Of a DNA stretch of 64,000 nt, positions 1 to 12,590 are shown piece after piece. Each line of letters starts with the position of its first letter. Position 1 is the stretch's first letter. This DNA is from Strix aluco (Eukaryota; Chordata; Aves; Strigiformes; Strigidae), in the NCBI RefSeq assembly GCF_031877795.1, contig NC_133933.1, positions 15,001 through 79,000 on the forward strand, in the 5' to 3' direction. The notes under the pieces are model-generated. The model was not told the DNA's origin. It did no database searches and saw only the letters and a program-made list of their open reading frames with translations. The position numbers and the translations under genes are program-made.

Positions 1-3000
1 AACCCTAAACCAAAACCTACGCCCCTAACCGTAACCCTAAACCGAAAACCTAACCCTAAACGCTAACCCTAACTCCTAACCCTAAGCCCCCCTTAACCTT
101 AACCCTAACCGTAACCTTAGATCTAAACATTAAAACCAAACCATAACCCTAAACCTACCCCTATACCCCTAACAGTAACCCTAACCCTAAACCCTAACCC
201 TAAACGCTAACCCTAACTCCTAACGCTAACCCCAGGTCCTAAGCCTAACACTAAGCCCCCCTTAACCCTAAGCCCTAAACCTAGATCTAAATCTTAAAAT
301 CAAACCATAACCCTACAGCTAACCCTATGCCCGTAACTGTAACCCTAACCCTAAACCCTAACCCCTAACGCTAACCCTAACTCCTAACCCTAACCGTAAC
401 CCTAGATCTAAACCTTAAAACCAAATCATAAGCCTAAACCTAACCTATACCCGTAACCGTAACCCCAACCCTAAATCCTAACCCTAAACGCTAACCCTAA
501 CTCCTAACGCTAACCCTAACCCTAAACCCCCTTCACCCTAAGCCCTAACCATAACCCTAGTTCTAAACATTAAAAACAAACCATAACCCTAAACCTAACC
601 CTATGCCCCTAACCGTAACCCTAACCCTAAATCCTAACCCTAAACGCTAACCCTAACTCCTAACGCTAACCCTAAATCCTAAGGCTAACCCTAACCCTAA
701 GCCCCCCTTAACCCTAACCCTAACCGTAACCCTAGATCTAAATCTTAAAATCAAACCATAACCCTACACCTAACCCTATACCCCTAACCGTAACCCTAAC
801 GCTAAACCCTAACCCTAAACGCTAACCCTAACTCCTAACGCTAACCCTAACTCCTAACCCTAAGCCCCCTTAAACCTAAGCCCTAACCCTAACCCTAGAT
901 TTAAACCTTAAAACCAAACCATAACACTAAACCTAACCCTATGCCCCTAACCGTAACCCTAACCCCTAACCCTAAACGCTAACCCTAACTTGTAACCCTA
1001 AACCTAAGCCTCCCTTAACCCTAAGCGCTAAAACTAAACCTAGATCTAAAAATTAAAACCAAACCATAACCCTAAACTTAACGCTATGCCCCTAACAGTA
1101 ACCCTAACCCTAAACCCTAACCCTAAACGCTAACCCTAATTCCTAACGCTAACCCTAACTCCTAACCCTAAGCCCCCCTTGACCCTAAACCTTATCCCTA
1201 ACCCTAGATCTAAACCTTAAAACCAAACCATAACCCTAAACCTAGCCCTATGCCCCTAACCGTAACATTAACCCTAAACCCTAACCCTAACCGCTAACCC
1301 TAACTCTTAACGCTAACCCTAGCTCCTAACCCTAACAGTAACCCTAAGCCCCCCTTAAAACTAAGACCTAACCCTAGATCCAAACCTTAAAACCAAACCA
1401 TAACCCTAAACCTAACCCTATGCCCCTAACCGTAACACTAACCGTAAACCCTAACCCTAAACGCTAACCCTAACTCCTAACGCTAACCCTAAGCCCCCCT
1501 TAACCCTAACCCCTAACCCTAGATCTAAACCTTAAAACCAAACCAGAACCCTAAACCTAACCCTATGCCCCTAACCGTAACCCAATGCTAAATCCTAAAC
1601 CTAAACGCTAACCCTAGCTTCTAACGCTAACCCTAGCTCCTAACCCTAAGCCCCCCTTAACACTAAGCCCTAACCCTAACCCTAGATCTAAACCTTAAAA
1701 CCAAACCATAAGCCTAAACCTAACCCTATGCCCCTAACCGTAACCCCAACCCTAAACCCTAACCCTAAACGCTAACCCTAACTCCTAACGCTAACCCTAA
1801 CCCTAAACCCCCTTCACCCTAAGCCCTAACCATAACCCTAGTTCTAAACATTAAAACCAAACCATAACCCTAAACCTAACCCTATGCCCCTAACCGTAAC
1901 CCTAACCCTAAATCCTAACCCTAAACGCTAACCCTAACTCCTAACGCTAACCCTAAATCCTAACGCTAACCCTAAGCCCCCCTTAACCCTAACCCTAACC
2001 GTAACCCTAGATCTAAATCTTAAAATCAAACCATAACCCTACACCTAACCCTATACCCCTAACCGTAACCCTAACGCTAAACCCTAACCCTAAACGCTAA
2101 CCCTAACTCCTAACGCTAACCCTAAGCCCCCTTAAACCTAAGCCCTAACCCTAACCCTAGATTTAAACCTTAAAACCAAACCATAACACTAAACCTAACC
2201 CTATGCCCCTAACCGTAACCCTAACCCTAACCCCTAACGCTAAACGCTAACCCTAACTCGTAACCCTAAACCTAAGCCTCCCTTAACCCTAAGCGCTAAA
2301 ACTAAACCTAGATCTAAAAATTAAAACCAAACCATAACCCTAAACTTAACGCTATGCCCCTAACAGTAACCCTAACCCTAAATGCTAACCCTAATTCCTA
2401 ATGCTAACCCTAACTCCTAACCCTAAGCCCCCCTTGACCCTAAACCTTATCCCTAACCCTAGATCTAAACCTTAAAACCAAACCATAACCCTAAACCTAA
2501 CCCTATGCCCCTAACCGTAACACTAACCGTAAACCCTAACCCTAAACGCTAACCCTAACTCCTAACGCTAACCCTATGCCCCCCTTAACCCTAACCCCTA
2601 AGCCCCCCTTAACCCTAACCCCTAACCCTAGATCTAAACCTTAAAACCAAACCAGAACCCTAAACCTAACTCTATGCCCCTAACCGTAACCCAATCCTAA
2701 ATCCTAAACCTAAACGCTAACCCTAGCTTCTAACGCTAACCCTAGCTCCTAACCCTAAGCCCCCCTTAACACTAAGCCCTAACCCTAACCCTAGTTCTAA
2801 ACCTTAAAACCAAACCATAAGCCTAAACCTAACCCTATGCCCCTAACCGTAACCCCAACCCTAAACCCGAACGCTAAACGCTAACCCTAACTCCTAACGC
2901 TAACCCTAACTCCTAACCCTAAGCGTCCCTTGACCCTAACCCCTAACCGTAACCCTAGATCTAAACCTTAAAACCAAACCAGAACCCTAAACCTAACCCT

Positions 3001-4255
3001 ATGCCCCTAACTGTAACCCTAACCCTAAATCCTAACCGTAAACGCTTACCCTAACTCGTAACGCTAACCCTAGCTCCTAACCCTAACCCTAAGCCCCCCT
3101 TAAACCTAAGCCCTAAACCTAACCCTACATCTAAACCTTAAAACCAAATCAGAAGCCTAAACCTAACACTATGCCCCTAACCGTAACCCTAAGCCTAAAC
3201 GCTAAACCTAAACGTTAACCCTAAATGCTGACCCTAAACGCTAACCCTAGCTACTAACCCTAAACCTAAGCAGCAATCCTAACCCTAGATCTAAATATTA
3301 AAACCAAACCAGAACCCTAAACCTAATCCTATGCCCCTAACCGTAACCATAACCATAACCCTAACCCTATGCCCCTAACCGTAACCCTAACCCTAAACGC
3401 TAACCCTAAACGCTAACCCTAACCATAAGCCCCTCTTCACCCTAAGCCCTAACCCTAGATCTAAACATTAAAACCAAACCATAACCCTAAGCCGCTAACC
3501 CTATGCCCCCCTTAACCCTAAGCCCTAACTCTAACCCTAGATCTAAACATTAAAACCAAACCATAACCCTAAACCCCTAACCCTAAGCCGCCAACTCTTA
3601 ACCCTCTAACCCTAAGCCCCCCTTAACCCTAAGCCCTAACCGAAGATCTAAACCTTAAAACCAAACCAGAACCCTAAACCTAATTCTATGCCCCTAACCG
3701 TAACCCTAACCCTAAACGCTAACCCTAACTCCTAACCCTAATCCCCCCTTAACCCTAAGCCCTAACCGTAACCCTAGATCTAAACATTAAAACCAAACCA
3801 GAACCCTAAACCTAATCCTATGCCCCTAATCCTATGCCCCTAACCCTAAACGCTAACCCTAACCCTAAGCCCCCCTTCACCCTAACCCCTAACCCTAGAT
3901 CTAAACATTAAAACCAAACCGTAACCCTAAACCTAATCTTATGCCCCTAACCATAACCCTAACCCTAAATGCTAACCCTATGCCCCTAACCGTAACCCTA
4001 ACCCTAAATGCTAACCCTATGCCCCTAACCGTAACCCTAACCCTAAACCTAACCCTATGCCCCTAACCCTAAACCCTAACTCCTAACCATATGCCCCTAA
4101 CCCTAAGCCCCCCTAAACTCTAACCCTACATCTAAACCTTAAAAACAAGCCCTAACCCTAAACCTGACCCTAACCCCTAACCCTAACCCTAGATCTACAC
4201 CTTAAAAACAAACCCTAACCCTATGCCCCTAACCCTATGCCCCTAACCGTAACCC
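1..4255. repeat. Degenerate telomere-like satellite (CCCTAA variants)
   Basis: The stretch is built from CCCTAA and close variants (ACGCTA, ACTCCTA, AAGCCCCCCTT), with the C-rich strand on top as expected at the left end of a chromosome. It is not pure telomere. Roughly every 145-175 bp a non-telomeric anchor recurs, AGATCTAAA followed by CTTAAAACCAAACC, more than 25 times by eye. A higher order is visible too: 401-1680 matches 1681 onward at an offset near 1280 bp, for example 541-720 against 1822-2000. Homogeneous units with shared variants point to unequal exchange rather than telomerase extension. It could be a true subtelomere or an interstitial site; the window alone cannot say which. 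Confidence 0.93.
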
Positions 4256-4520
4256 TAACATGCCACATTTTGGCCTCCAATTTCTTCTGGCGTCTACTGT
4301 CACCGGCCTCCCACCCCTTTTTGTTCTCCACTTTTTGCCTGGCCTCTACTTCCCTCTGGCTTCCCACCGTGATTCGGCCTCCAAATTATTCTGTTCTCTA
4401 CTTCCCTCTGACCTCCCACCACTTTTGGCCTCCCACCTCTTTTTGGCCTCCCATCCTATTTCAGCCTCCAACTTTTCCTGGACTCTACTTCCATCTGGCC
4501 TCCCACCATGTTTCGTCCTC
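4256..4520 (+). repeat. T/C-rich minisatellite, left part
   Basis: Tandem copies of short pyrimidine-rich units, such as GGCCTCCCACCCCTTTTT and CTGGCCTCTACTTCCCTC, in imperfect order. This is the same array as at 10499-12590 and was split by the retrovirus at 4521-10498. Open frames here read as repeated hydrophobic WPLLLSGLPP-like peptides and are by-products of the repeat. Confidence 0.9.
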
Positions 4521-4880
4521 TGTCCTGGTTTAACCAGTATAGGGTTAAGTTTCCCCAGCAGTTTGGGGGGGAGCTCTAGCCGGGTTATTCAGATACCATG
4601 CAGACATCACATCCTGGCAGGTCACATTTTTCCTGGCACCCGAGCGCAGTGCACTCGTGGTTTTGTACATCGTGCTTCCCACTGCTGTATTTGGTAGCTA
4701 TTTTGCTCTGTTCATTGCTATCACTATTACTGTTATTGTTGTTGTTTGTTGTGTTGCTATTGCATTGTTGTATTAAACCTTTCCTTATTTCAGTCTTGGG
4801 GCTTTGTATTTTCACTCCCTTTGTGGGGGAGGGGTAGCAGCCGCATGGTCTCAGACCCCGGCAGGGGCTAAACCACCACA
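4521..4880 (+). repeat. 5' LTR
   Basis: Begins TGTCCTGGTTTAACCAG and ends ACCACCACA. It matches 10135-10498 throughout, with about a dozen differences by eye. It is followed by the primer-binding site at 4885. Confidence 0.93.
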
Positions 4881-4889
4881 ACTTTGGCG

Positions 4890-6860
4890 CCCAACATGAG
4901 TCTGGAGAAGACTGAAATAAGGACAAAAGGAGAAGTGTGTTAGAGCAATCTGTTAAGTGTAATTTTTTCTGGTTTTACTTGTATTGTTTGATAAGAAATG
5001 CTTGCAATGCTGGGCAATTTGCTTACGTGGTGGGGCTGGATTAATCCTCATGTCCACTCTGTGCTCGTAGTAGTGGCATTTATTGTCGGTGGAAAATGTG
5101 TCAAGGGCTTTATTTTGCTATACTGGTTACTGTCTGCTTATAATGGGCTCGTTTCGCTGCTTGTGGGGGTGAACCAATACCTGTTTGCTGCCTGGTCTTT
5201 TGTTTGGGGTCTCACCCCCTCTATGGGTGAGCCAGGGGAAGAGATTCTCTCGGTTTTTGAGAGTTTCAGCTATCCGTGGAGCACCCAGGACAGTGTGCTT
5301 GCGTCTCTGTGCTTTCTGAATGTCTGCGAGATCTTGTTTTGGGCCATGCGGTACTTCTCCAACAATAGCACCACCCAGAAACCTGCCCCGGGGGCAGATA
5401 GTTATAAATGGCTAGGTATGTGGGAGAAGATGGGCAAGTGCCCGAGTTAGTGGTCACCCCCAATGCTTTGGGATCTCACTGCCGAACAAGTGCAGAGTCC
5501 TGATAAACTGGTGGAGTGTTTGGAAAAGGTGTGCTGCCAATCAGACAAACCCCGGGAGATGCAGCTCGCTGAGATGTGCTGGGGGCTTGCCCATGCTTAC
5601 CGCATCGCCCTTAACACTGATCACTGCCCTCAAGGGGGCAAAAGAGCTGCAGGATCTGAAAGTGAACCTGCTAATACAGCAGCTGGGCCAGGGGGACAGG
5701 GAGCGCCCATACCCGTCGCCTCCACCAGCACAGCAGCTGAGCCAGAGGGACAAGCAGTACCAATAGCAGTTGCCCTGATACGGAAAACCAAATATACCAA
5801 AAAATCCCCTCGCAGTGCACAGGGTGATAATGAACCAGGCCCATCACGAGAGCAGGAGGAAGAGCCGGAGGTAATCACCCGATCTCTATCCCTCAGTGAG
5901 TTGCGAGATATGCGGAAGGATTTCAGCTGCATCGCAGGCGAGCAAATTTGCACCTGGCTGCTCCGATGCTGGGATACTGGAGCTGCTGGTTTGGAATTGG
6001 AGGGGAGAGAGGCCAAGCAGGTGGGACCTTTAGCCAAGCAGGCTGGTATTGACAAGGCAATAGGGAAACAGGCTCAAACCCTCAGCCTTTGGAAGCGACT
6101 CCTGCTCACTGTGAGGGAGAGGTACCCCTACAAGGATGATGCTCTATGTCAGTTAGGCAAGTGGACCGACATGGAGAAAGGCATCCAAAACCTCAGGGAA
6201 ATGGCTGTGTTTGACATGATCTATGGTGATCTGAATGATGAGCAGTCACCAATGGATCCAGATCAGGTCCCTTGTACACAGCTGCTGTGGCAGAAGTTCC
6301 TGCAAAGTGGACCAGAGGGACATTCCAAAGCATTAGCAGCAGCATCCTGGTGGCAAGACACTCAGACAGTGGATGAAGTGACGATGCAGCTCCGGCACTA
6401 TGAGGGAAGTCTCCCTTCCTCCCAACATGCTTTGGTTTCAGCCGTAGAGGAACTGTCTCAGAGGCTCCAGAAAATGGAACAGGACATGTCCTATGTTCCA
6501 CCTGCACGGGCAGATGTCTCAGCTATTAGAAGCAGGCGTTTCCCCACCCAAGAGAAGGGTAGTAGAAGGTACACACCATGGGGCACCCTGTGGTTCTTCC
6601 TCCGCGACAATGGGGAAAACATGAGAAGGTGGCATGGACAGCCCACTTCCGCCCTAGCTGCACAAGTACAGCAACTGAAAGGGAAGACCACCATGAAAGG
6701 GGAGTCTTCCAAGAGAGATGCAGCTCCAGTGTCTAGTCAGAAATCCCCCAGACAGAATAGAATGGCCAACAGTATGCTTGACCCTCTTGAGAGGACCAGG
6801 AAGTCATTCCTGCAGGAGTCACTCTTAGATCAAGTGAGTGATGGTGAGCAGGATTAGAGG
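4890..6860 (+). mobile_element. ERV leader frame and gag-like region
   Basis: Part of the fossil provirus. About 4998-5450 holds a hydrophobic frame with several likely membrane segments that is not a standard retroviral part. About 5463-6857 is gag-like: a long acidic and Gln-rich product with a central helical segment containing LSLSELRDMRKDF and a run around LWKRLL, as in gag-like proteins of bird ERVs. I see no clear CCHC zinc knuckle. The assignment rests on position and on resemblance remembered from bird elements. Confidence 0.7.
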
Positions 6861-6869
6861 GGCCCTGCC

Positions 6870-9800
6870 TCCAGCCAGGTGGAGGAAAGGGATAATCGGA
6901 TTTACTGGAAGGTGTGGATCCGATGGCCTGGCACATCAGAACCACAAGAATATAAGGCCTTGGTAGACACTGGCGCACAGTGCACCCTGATGCCATCAAG
7001 CCACAGTGGGGTTGAATCCATCTGCATCTCCAGAGTGACAGGGGGGTCCCAACAGCTGACCCTATTAGAAGCTGAAGTAAGCTTAACTGGGAAGGACTGG
7101 CATAAGCACCCCATTGTGACTGGCCCAGATGCCCCGTGCATCCTAGGTATAGACTACCTCAGGAGAGGGTACTTTAAAGACCCAAAAGGATGCCGGTGGG
7201 CCTTCAATATAGCTGCCCTGGAAGAGGTTGAGCAATTGTCCACCTTACCCGGCCTCTCAGAGGACCCCTCAGTGGTGGGGTTGCTTAAGGTTGAAGAGCA
7301 GCGAGTGCCAATTGCTACCAAGACGGTGCACCGGCGACAGTACCGTACTAACCGAGATTCCCTGGTCCCCATCCATCAGCTGATCCGTTGACTAGAAAGC
7401 CAGAAGGTGATCAGCAAGACTCACTCACCTTTCAACAGCCCTATATGGCCAGTGAGAAAACCCAATGGCGAATGGAGACTGACCGTGGACTACCGTGGCC
7501 TGAATGAAGTTACGCCAGCGATGAGTGCTGCAGTGCCGGACATGCTAGAGCTCCAGTATGAGCTGGAGTCGAAGGCAGCCAAGTGGTACGCCATGATTGA
7601 CATCGCTAACGCGTTCTTCTCCATTCCAATAGCACCAGAGTGCAGGCCGCAGTTTGCGTTCACTTGGAGGGGTATCCAGTACACCTGGAATCGATTGCCT
7701 CAGGGGTGGAAACACAGCTCCACCATTTGCCATAGACTGGTCCATACTGCACTCGAGAAAGGTGGGGCTCCAGAACACCTGCAGTTCATTGATGATATCA
7801 TTGTATGGGGGGACACAGCTGAGGAAGTCTTTGAGAAAGGAAAGAAGGTAATTGAAATCCTTCTGAAGGCTGGTTTTGCCATCAAGCTACAGAAAGTTAA
7901 GGGACCTGGAAGGGAGATTCAGTTCCTAGGAATAAAATGGCAAGATGGGCATCGCCACATCCCAATGGAGGTGATAAACAAGATAACAGCCATGGCCCCA
8001 CCAGCCACCAAAAAAGAGACTAAATCTTTTCTGGGCGCTGTGGGGTTCTGGAGGATGCACATCCCAAACTACAGCCTGATTGTGAGCCCTCTCTACCACG
8101 TAACCCGCAAGAAGAACGATTTTAAATGGGGCCCAGAGCAACAACAAGCCTTTGAACAAATTAAGCAGGAGATTACCCAGGCAGTGGCTCTTGGGCCAGT
8201 CCAGACAGGGCAGGAAATTAAGAACGTGCTCTACACCGCAGCCAGGGAGAATGGCCCTTCCTGGAGCCTTTGGCAGAGAGCAGATGGGGAATCCCAAGGC
8301 CGACCTCTAGGCTTTTGGAGCCGGGGATACAAAGGCTCTAAAGCTAACTATACCCTAACTGAGAAGGAGATACTGGCAGCGCATGAAGGAATTCGAGCTG
8401 CCTCAGAAGTGGTCGGCACTGAGACACAGCTCCTCCTGGCACCCCGACTGCCGGTGCTGGGATGGATGTTCAAAGGAAAGGCTTCCTCCACACATCATGC
8501 AACAGATGACACCTGGAGTAAATGGGTTGCGTTGATAACACAACTGGCTCGAATAGGGAACCGCGACCCCCCCAAGATTAGTGGAAATGATCATGAACTG
8601 GCCAGAGAGCAAAGATGCTGGGATGTCACCAGAACAAGAGGTGAAACGTGCTGAGGAGGCCCCACCATATAATGAGCTGCCAGAGGAAGAAAAACAATAT
8701 GCCCTGTTCACTGATGGGTCTTGCCGCATTGTGGGAAAACATCGACGATGGAAGGCTGCAGTGTGGCATCCCACACGAGAAACCACTGAAGCTGTTGAGG
8801 GACAAGGTGAATCGAGCCAGTTCGCAGAGGTGTAAGCCATCCAATTGGCTTTGGAGACTGCTGAGCGAGAAAAGTGGCCGAGGCTCTATATCTACACTGA
8901 CTCGTGGGTGATGGCAAGTGCCCTGTGGATGTGGTTGCAGCAATGGAAACAGAACAAGTGGCAACGCAAGGGCAGACCCATCTGGGCCGCTGAAGTATGG
9001 CAGGATATTGCAGCCCAGGTGGAGAACCTCGTTGTGAAGGTGCGCCATGTGGATGCCCATATACCCAAGAGTCAAGCCACTGATGAACATCAACATAACC
9101 AGCAGGCGGACCAGGCTGCTAAGATCGAGGTGGCTCAGGTGGACTTGGACTGGCAGCGTAAAGGTGAACTGTTCATAGCCCGGTAGGCCCATGAGACCTC
9201 AGGCCACCAAGGCAGAGATGCAACATATAGGTGGGCTCGAGATCGAGGGGTGGACCTCACCATTGACACCATCGCAGAGATCATCCACGGATGTGAGACG
9301 TGTGCTGCAATCAAACAAGCCAAACGGGTGAAGCCCCAGCGGAATGAAGATCGATGGATAAAATATAAATATGGAGAGGCCTGGCAGATCGACTACATCA
9401 CACTGCCACAGACCCGCCGAGGCAAGCACCACGTGCTCACAATGGTGGAAGCAACCACTGGGTGGCTCGAAACTTATCCAGTGTCCCACGCCACCGCCTG
9501 AAATACCATCCTGGGCCTTGAAGAGCAAGTCCTGTGGCGACACGACACCCCAGAGAGGATTGAGTCAGACAACGGGACTCACTTCCAAAATAACCTCATA
9601 GATGCCTGGGCAGAAGAACACGGCATCGAGTGGGTCTACCACATCCCCTACCACGCACCAGCCTCCGGGAAGATCGAGCGCTACAATGGACTGTTAAAAA
9701 CTACATTGAGAGCAATGGGGGGTGGAACCTTCAAACACTGGGACACAGATCTGACAAAGGCCACTTGGTTAGTGAACACAAGAGGATCTGCCAATCGAGC

Positions 9801-10040
9801 TGGCCCAGCTCAGTCAAAACTTCCACATGTTGTGGACGGGGATAGAGTCCCTGTGGTGCGCACGAGGGACCTGCTGGGAAAAATGGTCTGGGTTAGTCCT
9901 GCGCCGGGCAAAGGCAAACCCATCCATGGGATTGTTTTTGCTCAAGGACCTGGGTGCACCTGGTGGGTGATGCAGAAGGATGGAGAGGTCCGATGCGTAC
10001 CACAAGGGGATTTGATTGTGGGTGACAACACACCGTGAGT
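6870..10040 (+). mobile_element. ERV pol region (protease, RT, RNase H, integrase)
   Basis: Fossil pol of the provirus. The protease (about 6880-7390) shows the LVDTGAQ active-site motif. Reverse transcriptase (about 7400-8150) shows LPQGW and the catalytic FIDDI. A connection and RNase H follow (about 8150-9190) with the TDGSC motif and a later YTDSW. Integrase (about 9190-10040) has the CETC zinc-binding half, WQIDY, ESDNGTH and GKIERYN. The order is standard, and the sequence groups by eye with ERVL-like bird elements. It is broken and not expected to make a protein. Confidence 0.9.
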
Positions 10041-10134
10041 TATACTGTGCTTTTGTTAATTTTTCTTTGTCAATGCTAATTGTTAAGTGGCAGCTGGATG
10101 TGACGCACATGGTATAGAATAAAGGGGTGGATTA

Positions 10135-10498
10135 TGTCCTGGTTTAACCAGGATAGGGTTAAGTTTCCCCAGCAGTGGGGGGGAGCTCTAGCCAGATTAT
10201 TCAGATACTATGCAGACATCACATCCTGGCAGGTCACATTTTTCCTGGCACGGGAGCGCAGTGCACTCGTGGTTTTGTACATCGTGCTTCTCACTGCTGT
10301 ATTTGGTAGCTATTTTGCTCTGTTCATTGCTATCACTATTACTGTTATTGTTATTGCTGTTGTTTGTTGTGTTGGTATTGCATTGTTGTATTAAACCTTT
10401 CCTTATTTCAGTCTTGGGGCTTTGTATTTTCACTCCCTTTGTGGGGGAGGGGTAGCGGCCGCGTGGTCTCAGACCCCGGCAGGGGCTAAACCACCACA
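10135..10498 (+). repeat. 3' LTR
   Basis: Second LTR copy, TGTCCTGG to CCACCACA. The target duplication GTCCTC follows at 10499-10504, and after it the interrupted minisatellite resumes in phase. Confidence 0.93.
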
Positions 10499-12590
10499 GT
10501 CCTCCCACCATGATTCAGCCTTGAATTTTTTCAGGTCTCTACTTCTCTCTGGCCTCCAACCCCTTTTTGGCCTCCCACCCCATTTTGGCCTCCAACTTTT
10601 TCGTGCCTCTATTATTCTCTGGCCTCCCACCCTTTTTTGGACTCCACTTTTCTCCTGGTCTCTATGTCCCTCTGGCCTCCCACCATGTTAAGGCCTTCCA
10701 CCATGATTCAGCCTCCATTTTTTTCTGGCCTCTACTCCTCTCTGGCCACCCACCCCTTTTTGGCCTCCCACCCCATTTCAGCCTCCAATTTTTTCTGGCC
10801 TCTACTACTCACTGGTCTCACACTCCTTTATGGCTTCCCACCCCATTTTGCCCTCCACTTTTTCTGGCCTCTACTTCCCTCCAGCCTCCCACCCCATTTT
10901 GGCCTCCAATTTTTTCGACCTCTATTACTCTCAGACCTCCCACTCCTTTTTGGCTTCCCCACCCCATTTGTGACTCCACTTTTTCTTGCCTCTACTTTCT
11001 TCCATGCTCCCACCACTTTTTGGCATCCCACCCTGTTTTGGACTCCACTTTTTTCCTGACATCTACTTCCCTCTGGCCTCCCACAGCTTTTTAGCCTCCC
11101 AGCTATTTTGGGCCTCCAATTTTTTCCTGGTCTCTACTACTCTCTGGCCTCCCACTCCTTTTTGGTCTCCCAACCCATTCTGGACTCTTTTTTTTGTTCT
11201 CTACTTCCCTCTGGGCTCCCACCCCATTTTGGCCTCCAATTTTTCTGCCCTCTGCTACTCTCTGACCTCCCACTCCTTTTTGTCCTCCCACCCCATTATG
11301 GACACCACTTCCTCTGGCCTCTATTTCCCTCTGGGCTCCAACCCCTTTTTAGCCTCCCACCCATTTTGGCCTCCAATCTTTTCTGGCCTCTACTACTCAG
11401 TGGCCTCCCACCCCTTTTTGGCCTCCACTTTTTTCCTGGGCTCTACTTCTCTTTGGCCTCCCACCATGATTCAGCCTTCAATTTTTTCTGGCCTCTACTT
11501 CCCTCGACCTCCCACCCTACTTCAGCATCCTATTTTTTCTGGCCTCTACTACTCTCCAGCCTCCCACCCCATTTTGCACTCCATTTTTTCTGGCCTCTAC
11601 TTCCCTCCAGCCTCCGATCCAGTTTGGTCCTCCCACCCTATTTTGGCCTCCAATTTTTCTGGCCTCTACTACTCTCTGACTTCACACTCCTTTTTGGCCT
11701 CCCACCCCAATTTCGAGTCCACTTTTTCTGGCCTCTACTTTCTTCCGGCCTCCTACCCTATTTTGGACTCCAATTTTTTCCTGACCTCTACTTCTCTCCA
11801 GCCTCCCACCTCTTTTTGGCCTCCACTTCTGGCCTCTAATTCCCTCCTGCCACCCACCCGTTACTGCTCTCCCACCATGATTCAACCTCCAATTTTTTCT
11901 GGCCTCTACTTTCCTCCAGTGTCCCACCCCATTTCAGCCTTCCACTATGATTGTCCTCCAATTTTTTCTGGCCTCTACTTCCCTCCAGCCTCCCACCTGA
12001 TTTCAGCCTCCACACTTTCTGGCCTCCCACCACAGTTCAACATATACTATTTTCTAGCCTCTACTTCCCTTCAGCCTCCCACCCTGTTTAGGGCTCCACT
12101 TTTTCTGGCCTCTACTCTCCTCCAGCCTCCCACCCCATTTCAGCCTTCACTTTTTTCTGGCCTCTATTTCCCTGTGGCTTCCCATCCTGTTTCAACCTCC
12201 ACTTTTTCTGACCTCTTCTTCCCCCCAGCCTCCCACCCCCTTTGGGCCTCCCCTTTTTTCTAACCTCTATTTCCCTGCAGCTTCCCACCAGGATTTGGCC
12301 TCCACTTTGTTCTGGCCTCTACTTCTTTCCAGCCTCCCACCACGATTTGGCCTCAACTTTTTTCTGGCCTCTACTTCTCTGGCTTCCCACCAGGATTCAG
12401 GCTTCACTTTCTGGTCTCTTCTTCCCTCTAGCCTCACACCCTGTTTCAGCCTCCCACGACAATTTGGCCTCCAATTTTTTCTGGCCTCTACTTCTCTTCA
12501 GCCCCCCACTCTGTTATGGCCTCCCACCCTATTTCAGCCGCCACTTTTTGTGGCCTCCACTTCCCTCCAGCCTCCCACCCTGTTATCACT
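10499..12590 (+). repeat. T/C-rich minisatellite, main part
   Basis: About 2.1 kb of imperfect tandem units that alternate CCAATTTTTTCTGGCCTCTA, CTCCCTCCAGCCTCCCACC and CCCCTTTTTGGCCTCC. Composite units are about 50-70 bp with variable numbers of the roughly 18-bp sub-block. Long open frames (up to about 425 residues at 10986-12263) repeat Trp-Pro-Leu-Leu motifs in more than one frame and are repeat artefacts. The array fades out at about 12590. A short stretch of the same unit in opposite orientation is at 41285-41430. Confidence 0.92.

Larger units (their letters stand above)
4521..10498 (+). mobile_element. Endogenous retrovirus, class III (ERVL)-like pol, no env
   Basis: A near full-length fossil provirus. 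Two LTRs of about 360 bp begin TG and end CA, and the element is flanked by the 6-bp target duplication GTCCTC (4515-4520 and 10499-10504). Four bases after the 5' LTR lies a lysine-tRNA-like primer site (4885-4902), and a polypurine tract precedes the 3' LTR. Internal parts in order are a hydrophobic leader frame, a gag-like gene, protease, reverse transcriptase, RNase H and integrase. The integrase ends about 100 bp before the 3' LTR, so there is no room for env. The pol sequence resembles ERVL-type bird elements, whereas the 6-bp duplication and lysine-type primer are more usual in class II; the class call is therefore moderate. It is broken, with about five coding interruptions. The LTRs look about 96-97% alike by eye, which suggests several million years. 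Confidence 0.9.

Noticed and set aside
1-4255. A true chromosome terminus
   Set aside because: Units are degenerate with non-telomeric anchors; no pure CCCTAA run is present, so only a subtelomeric or interstitial array can be claimed.
9190-10134. An env gene in the 4.5-10.5 kb element
   Set aside because: Integrase motifs run almost to the polypurine tract; no space or envelope motif.
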